10,641 nt of DNA, from NCBI GenBank assembly GCA_020201295.1, contig JAIVHA010000046.1, positions 1 to 10,641 of the forward strand. Direction: 5' to 3'. A program made the position numbers and the translations under genes. This document shows, piece by piece, positions 6,982 through 10,641 of this stretch (positions are counted from its first letter, which is position 1; the number at the start of each line of letters is the position of its first letter). Source of the stretch: Lysobacteraceae bacterium. GTDB lineage: Bacteria > Pseudomonadota > Gammaproteobacteria > DSM-19610. The notes beneath the pieces are model-generated. The model was not told the DNA's origin, did no database searches, and worked only from the letters and a program-made list of their open reading frames with translations.

Positions 6982-6995
6982 GGGCTCGCTCCTAC
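6982..6995 (-). repeat. Truncated REP head overlapping the parA stop codon
   Basis: Read on the minus strand, 6995 to 6982 is GTAGGAGCGAGCCC, the head of the same GTAG-type REP family seen at 921 and 10289. The parA stop codon TAG (6992-6994) lies inside the GTAG tetranucleotide. No matching second half is present downstream. It may be a REP remnant or a chance match. Confidence 0.45.
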
Positions 6996-7792
6996 ACCGC
7001 CGCCTCGGCCGCTTCCTGCTGCTGGCGCTCCTGCTCGCGCCGTACCAGCTCGCCGGCCAGGGCCAGGTAGGCCAGGGAGCCACGCGAGGACTGGTCGTAC
7101 TTGAGGATGGGCAGACCGTGGCTGGGCGCCTCGGCCAGGCGCACGTTGCGCGGGATGATGGTGCGGTAGACCTTGTCGCCGAAATGCTCCAGCAGCTGGT
7201 CCGACACCTGGTTGGCGAGGTTGTTGCGGGCGTCGTGCATGGTGCGCAGCAGGCCCTCGATCTCCAGCCCCGGGTTCACCGCGGCGCGGATCTGCTCCAC
7301 CGTGTCCATCAGGGCCGACAGACCCTCGAGGGCATAGTATTCGCACTGCATGGGGATCAGCACCCCGTGCGCGGCGGTGAGGGCATTGATGGTGAGCATG
7401 TTCAGGGTCGGCGGGCAATCGATGAGGATGTAGTCGAAGCGCTCGCGGACCGACTCCAGGGCGTCGCGCAGCCGGGCCTCGCGGCCCTCCAGCTGCATCA
7501 GCTCCACCTCGGCGGCGGTGAGGTCGGCGTTGCTCGGGATCAGGTGGTAGCCGGCCTCGGTGGCCTGGACCATGATGGCTTCGGCGGGTGCATGGCCCAG
7601 CAGCAGTTCATAGGCGCTGAGTTCCACCTCGTGCTTGTCGACACCGCTGCCCATGGTGGCGTTGCCCTGTGGATCCAGGTCCACCAGCAGCACCCGGCGT
7701 CGGGTGCCAGCCAGGGAGGCGGCCAGATTGACGGAGGTGGTGGTCTTGCCCACGCCGCCCTTCTGGTTGGTAATGGCGATGATGCGACTCAT
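6992..7792 (-). CDS. parA: Chromosome partitioning ATPase ParA (Soj)
   Basis: ParA is a dimerising ATPase that binds the nucleoid and drives ParB-parS complexes apart. From the ATG at 7790-7792 the product is 266 residues. The deviant Walker A motif KGGVGKTT is at residues 11-18, the A' motif DLDPQGNAT at 38-46, and the Walker B segment LIDCPP follows. The very short sequence before the P-loop marks it as a chromosomal Soj-type protein without the N-terminal DNA-binding domain of plasmid ParA. The frame is open far upstream, but that is an empty frame across rsmG and mnmG. The start overlaps the rsmG stop as ATGA, which suggests translational coupling. The C-terminus (EQERQQQEAAEAAV) is a family-variable tail ending in a REP-like GTAG. 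Confidence 0.97.
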   Translation of the reverse strand: MSRIIAITNQKGGVGKTTTSVNLAASLAGTRRRVLLVDLDPQGNATMGSGVDKHEVELSAYELLLGHAPAEAIMVQATEAGYHLIPSNADLTAAEVELMQLEGREARLRDALESVRERFDYILIDCPPTLNMLTINALTAAHGVLIPMQCEYYALEGLSALMDTVEQIRAAVNPGLEIEGLLRTMHDARNNLANQVSDQLLEHFGDKVYRTIIPRNVRLAEAPSHGLPILKYDQSSRGSLAYLALAGELVRREQERQQQEAAEAAV

Positions 7793-8325
7793 GAGGCCTT
7801 CAGGATAACCAGATTCCGCTCCGCGTCCAGCCCCGGCACCTGCAGGGGCACGATTTCCGAGGCCAGACCGGCCTCCTTCAGGGCATCCATCTCCGCCAGG
7901 GGATAGACGCCCTTCATGGCCAGCAGGCGGCCACCGGGGGCCAGCAGCCGTTCCACCTGGGCATGCATCTCCGCCAGGGAGGAATAGGCGCGGCTGACCA
8001 CCACATCGAAGGGCTGCCCGGGCCGGTAATCCTCCACCCGGGTCTGTTCCACGCTGACATTGTCCAGACCCAGCTCGGCGACGGCCTGGCGCACGAAACG
8101 GACCTTCTTGTTGTTGCTGTCCAGCAGCACGAATTGCGTATCCGGGCAGGCCAGGCTCAGGGGGATGCCGGGCAGGCCGGCGCCAGTGCCCACGTCCAGT
8201 ACCCGGCGCGCCTCCAGGTGCGGCACCACCACCAGGGAATCGAGGATGTGACGCACAATGATGTCGTCGGGCTTGCGCACCGAGGTCAGGTTGTAGACCC
8301 GGTTCCACTTGATGAGCAGCTGCAC
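7789..8325 (-). CDS. rsmG: RsmG portion of the fusion frame (N-terminus missing)
   Basis: RsmG (GidB) methylates N7 of G527 in 16S rRNA using S-adenosylmethionine. The segment from Val626 of the fusion to the stop at 7789-7791 is 178 residues, against 207 in E. coli. It starts at VQLLIKWNRVYNLTSVR, which aligns with about residue 28 of E. coli RsmG, so the first helix or two and the start codon are missing. The S-adenosylmethionine loop VLDVGTGAGLPGIPLS is intact, as is the rest through LQVPGLDAERNLVILKA. No ATG or ribosome site that could restart translation is visible at the junction, so it would be made only as part of the fusion. The stop overlaps the parA start (ATGA). The methyltransferase fold could still be active, but this is not certain. 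Confidence 0.88.
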   Translation of the reverse strand: MQLLIKWNRVYNLTSVRKPDDIIVRHILDSLVVVPHLEARRVLDVGTGAGLPGIPLSLACPDTQFVLLDSNNKKVRFVRQAVAELGLDNVSVEQTRVEDYRPGQPFDVVVSRAYSSLAEMHAQVERLLAPGGRLLAMKGVYPLAEMDALKEAGLASEIVPLQVPGLDAERNLVILKAS

Positions 8326-10200
8326 GAGCGCGCCCTGCTTTTTCAGGTACACCAGCAACAGCGAGATGGCGGCCGGGGTGACGCCGGAGACGCGCGCCGC
8401 CTGGCCCAGGGTCTCGGGACGCACGCGGCCGAGATTCTCGCACACCTCGGCGGACAGGCCGCGCACCTGTGCATAGTCCAGCCCCGCCGGCAGCGCTTGC
8501 TGTTCGTGGCGGCGCTGGCGTTCGATCTCCTGCTGCTGGCGCTCGATATAGCCGGCGTACTTGGCCTGCACCTCCACCTGTTCCGCAACACGGGGATCGG
8601 CGACGCCGGGACCGATGCCGTCGATGGCGGTGAGGCTTGCATAATCGAGTTCCGGGCGGCGCAGAAGTTCCATGGCGCGGTGCTCGCGCGCCAGGGGATG
8701 CTCCAGCCGTGTATTGAGGGCGGCCGCCACGGGAGAATCGGGGCGCACCAGCAGGCCCGCCAGGCGCTGCTGTTCCGCCTGCACCGCCGTCTGTTGCTGC
8801 TCGAAGCGCGTCCAGCGGGCATCGTCCACCAGGCCCAGTTCGCGGCCGCGCGGCGTCAGGCGCAGGTCGGCATTGTCCTCGCGCAGCAGCAGGCGATATT
8901 CGGCGCGGCTGGTGAACATGCGGTAGGGCTCGAGGGTGCCGCGGGTGATCAGGTCGTCGATGAGCACGCCCAGGTAGGCCTGGTCGCGCCCCGGCCACCA
9001 GGGTTCCTGCTCCAGGGCCTGGCGCGCGGCGTTGAGGCCCGCCAGCAGGCCCTGGGCCGCCGCCTCCTCGTAGCCGGTGGTGCCGTTGATCTGGCCGGCG
9101 AAGAACAGGCCGCCGAGGTATCTGGTTTCCAGGGAATAGCGCAGGTCACGGGGGTCGAAGAAATCATATTCGATGGCATAGCCGGGGCGCGTGATGTGCG
9201 CCTGCTCGAAGCCCGCGATGGAGCGCACCAGCGCCAGCTGCACATCGAAGGGCAGGCTGGTGGAAATGCCGTTGGGATAGATCTCGTGGGTGTGCAGCCC
9301 TTCCGGTTCCACGAACACCTGGTGCGAGCCCTTGTCGGCGAAGCGCACCACCTTGTCCTCGATGGAGGGGCAATAACGCGGTCCCACGCCTTCGATGATG
9401 CCGGTGTACATGGGCGAGCGGTCCATGCCGCCACGGATGATGTCATGGGTGTGTGCGTTGGTGTGGGCGATGAAACAGGACACCTGGCGCGGATGATCGG
9501 CGACGCTGCCCATGAAGGAAAACACGGGTGCCGGATCGTCACCGGGCTGCTCCTGCAGGCGGCTGTAATCCAGGCTGCGGCCGTCGATACGCGGCGGCGT
9601 GCCGGTCTTGAGGCGCTCCACCCGGAAGGGCAGCTCGCGTAGCCGTTGCGCCAGGGCGTTGGATGGCGGGTCACCGGCGCGCCCGCCTTCCTGGTTCTCG
9701 AGTCCGATATGGATGCGACCGCCGAGGAAGGTGCCCACGGTAAGCACCACGGTGCGGGCGCGAAAGCGCAACCCCATCTGCGTGACCACGCCGGTGACCC
9801 GCTCGCCCTCGACCAGCAGGTCGTCCACGGCCTGCTGGAACAGGGTGAGGTTGGGCTGGTTTTCCAGGGCCTCGCGCACGAAGGCCTTGTACAGGGCACG
9901 ATCGGCCTGGGCACGGGTGGCGCGCACCGCCGGTCCCTTGCTGGCGTTGAGGGTGCGAAACTGGATGCCCGCATGGTCGGCGGCGCGCGCCATGATGCCG
10001 CCCAGGGCGTCGATCTCCTTCACCAGGTGACCCTTGCCGATGCCGCCGATGGCGGGGTTGCAGCTCATCTGGCCCAGGGTCTCGATGTTGTGGCTCAGCA
10101 GCAGGGTACGCGCACCCAGACGCGCCGCGGCCAGCGCGGCCTCGGTCCCGGCGTGGCCGCCGCCGACCACGATGACATCGAAATCCTGTGAATAGTCCAT
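7789..10200 (-). CDS. mnmG: MnmG-RsmG fusion: tRNA 5-carboxymethylaminomethyl-uridine enzyme joined to 16S rRNA m7G methyltransferase
   Basis: One uninterrupted frame of 803 residues. Residues 1-625 are MnmG, which with MnmE uses FAD to modify U34 of tRNAs. The FAD loop is at 11-20 (VVGGGHAGTE), Cys47 is in SCNPAIGG, Cys277 is in GPRYCPSIED, and AGQINGTTGYEEAAAQG follows; both cysteines hold the E. coli positions. The C-terminal MnmE-binding domain runs to LKKQGAL at 619-625, collinear with E. coli MnmG (629 residues), so only about four end residues are lost. From Val626 the frame continues directly into RsmG. The ATG at 10198-10200 has GAGGA (10207-10211) six bases upstream. The normal arrangement is two adjacent genes, and I know of no established natural MnmG-RsmG fusion. 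A deletion or an assembly join is the likely cause. Confidence 0.92.
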   Translation of the reverse strand: MDYSQDFDVIVVGGGHAGTEAALAAARLGARTLLLSHNIETLGQMSCNPAIGGIGKGHLVKEIDALGGIMARAADHAGIQFRTLNASKGPAVRATRAQADRALYKAFVREALENQPNLTLFQQAVDDLLVEGERVTGVVTQMGLRFRARTVVLTVGTFLGGRIHIGLENQEGGRAGDPPSNALAQRLRELPFRVERLKTGTPPRIDGRSLDYSRLQEQPGDDPAPVFSFMGSVADHPRQVSCFIAHTNAHTHDIIRGGMDRSPMYTGIIEGVGPRYCPSIEDKVVRFADKGSHQVFVEPEGLHTHEIYPNGISTSLPFDVQLALVRSIAGFEQAHITRPGYAIEYDFFDPRDLRYSLETRYLGGLFFAGQINGTTGYEEAAAQGLLAGLNAARQALEQEPWWPGRDQAYLGVLIDDLITRGTLEPYRMFTSRAEYRLLLREDNADLRLTPRGRELGLVDDARWTRFEQQQTAVQAEQQRLAGLLVRPDSPVAAALNTRLEHPLAREHRAMELLRRPELDYASLTAIDGIGPGVADPRVAEQVEVQAKYAGYIERQQQEIERQRRHEQQALPAGLDYAQVRGLSAEVCENLGRVRPETLGQAARVSGVTPAAISLLLVYLKKQGALVQLLIKWNRVYNLTSVRKPDDIIVRHILDSLVVVPHLEARRVLDVGTGAGLPGIPLSLACPDTQFVLLDSNNKKVRFVRQAVAELGLDNVSVEQTRVEDYRPGQPFDVVVSRAYSSLAEMHAQVERLLAPGGRLLAMKGVYPLAEMDALKEAGLASEIVPLQVPGLDAERNLVILKAS

Positions 10201-10283
10201 GGAATTTCCTCGGGAGGACCGACAAGTGTACGGAAATCCGCCGTAACCCGCCAGAATCGATGCATCCCGCAGGCACGGCCGTG

Positions 10284-10359
10284 CACCCGTAGGAGCGGGC
10301 TCTGCCCGCGAACACGCCCGCGGTCACCGGTTCGCGGGCAGAGCCCGCTCCTACGGGTG
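10284..10359. repeat. Inverted pair of REP elements upstream of mnmG
   Basis: Two perfect 30-base inverted arms (10284-10313 and 10330-10359) are separated by 16 bases. Each contains GTAGGAGCGGGCTCTGCCCG, that is, a GTAG head followed by the small stem GCGGGC-TCT-GCCCGC. The pair forms a BIME-like unit between the divergent mnmG and moxR genes. Its core differs from the copy at 921-968 (GCGGGC rather than GCGGCG), but the GTAGGAGCGG head is shared, so both belong to one REP family. The location between divergent genes is neutral ground for such elements. Confidence 0.9.
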
Positions 10360-10431
10360 TCAGACGATTGGTGCCACGTTTTTCCACGCGCTTCCGTGGC
10401 GAAAACCGATTTTTATGTGATGATGGCAACC

Positions 10432-10641
10432 ATGGACAAGACCCTACAGGCCATCCTCGACAGCGTCGGCTCCATCATCCTCGGCAAGGAACGCCAGATC
10501 CGCCTGGCGGTGGCCTGTCTGCTGGCGCGCGGCCACCTGCTGATCGAGGACCTGCCCGGGGTCGGCAAGACCACCCTGGCCCATGTGCTGGCCCGCAGCC
10601 TGGGGCTGGACTACCAGCGCATCCAGTTCACCAGCGACCTG
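10432..10641 (+). CDS. MoxR-family AAA+ ATPase (N-terminal 70 codons)
   Basis: The 70 visible residues start MDKTLQAILDSVGSIILGKE, followed by LLARGHLLIEDLPGVGKTTLA with the Walker A motif GVGKTT at 43-48, then YQRIQFTSDL. This opening is characteristic of MoxR-like AAA+ ATPases, chaperone-like proteins that often act with VWA-domain or DUF58 partners encoded next to them; any partner would be beyond the window. In-frame starts also exist at 10417 (GTG), 10420 and 10423; 10432 was chosen by family fit. None has a clear ribosome site. It is divergent from mnmG. MoxR is not the usual neighbour at this locus in model gammaproteobacteria. Confidence 0.9.
   Translation, partial: MDKTLQAILDSVGSIILGKERQIRLAVACLLARGHLLIEDLPGVGKTTLAHVLARSLGLDYQRIQFTSDL

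Noticed and set aside
6992..8998. A 668-codon minus-strand frame with parA at its end, as if ParA had a long N-terminal extension.
   Set aside because: The part above 7792 is an Arg/Pro/Gly/Ala-rich empty frame antiphase to the real mnmG-rsmG frame; a normal Soj start lies at 7792.
7963..9642. A 559-codon plus-strand frame opposite mnmG-rsmG.
   Set aside because: It is His/Gln/Ala-rich antisense sequence produced by GC-biased codons, with no recognisable domain, and it lies wholly over well-supported genes.
10201..10431. A possible chromosome origin next to mnmG.
   Set aside because: No DnaA boxes or AT-rich unwinding region are visible; the gap is mostly a REP pair.
10360..10431. A promoter or terminator between the REP pair and moxR, including a small CCACG/CGTGG stem.
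   Set aside because: The stem is short and not followed by a T run, and no convincing -10/-35 pair was found.
10432..10641. A defence or other novel system starting at the MoxR gene.
   Set aside because: Only 70 codons of a common AAA+ family are visible and no partner genes are in the window.

Overview
The window is a GC-rich chromosomal housekeeping locus from a gammaproteobacterium. This rests on the gene order mnmG-rsmG-parA-parB-atpI-B-E-F-H-A-G-D, which is typical of the origin-proximal region in Pseudomonas-like and related Gammaproteobacteria, on the close residue-by-residue match of the ATP synthase subunits and MnmG to the E. coli proteins, and on GTAG-headed REP palindromes common in that class. 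The order or genus cannot be fixed from the sequence alone.

Layout: almost everything is on the minus strand, so transcription runs from high to low coordinates. At 10432-10641 the start of a MoxR-type AAA+ ATPase points the other way (+). Between it and mnmG is a 231-base gap holding a pair of inverted REP elements. From 10200 to 7789 there is one open frame in which MnmG (tRNA uridine modification) is fused in frame to RsmG (16S rRNA m7G methyltransferase). parA starts inside the rsmG stop codon (ATGA overlap), and parB follows after 101 bases that carry a palindrome. A 324-base gap (5667-5990) holds a long inverted repeat and a near-consensus sigma70 promoter for the atp operon. The operon then runs atpI, a broken atpB, atpE, atpF, atpH, atpA, atpG and the first 271 codons of atpD, which leaves the window at base 1.

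How the genes work together: atpI assists assembly of the c-ring, atpB/E/F encode the membrane Fo sector, and atpH/A/G/D encode the stalk and F1 head. ParA and ParB segregate the origin region. MnmG (with MnmE) and RsmG modify RNA.

No new multi-gene system is visible. The two striking points are structural. First, atpB lacks a central block of about 110-120 codons, including the essential arginine, and is frameshifted. Second, mnmG and rsmG are joined by what looks like a small in-frame deletion that costs MnmG only its last few residues and RsmG its first ~27. Two deletions in 10 kb of otherwise intact core genes could be real, or could be assembly errors. Reads across both junctions would decide.
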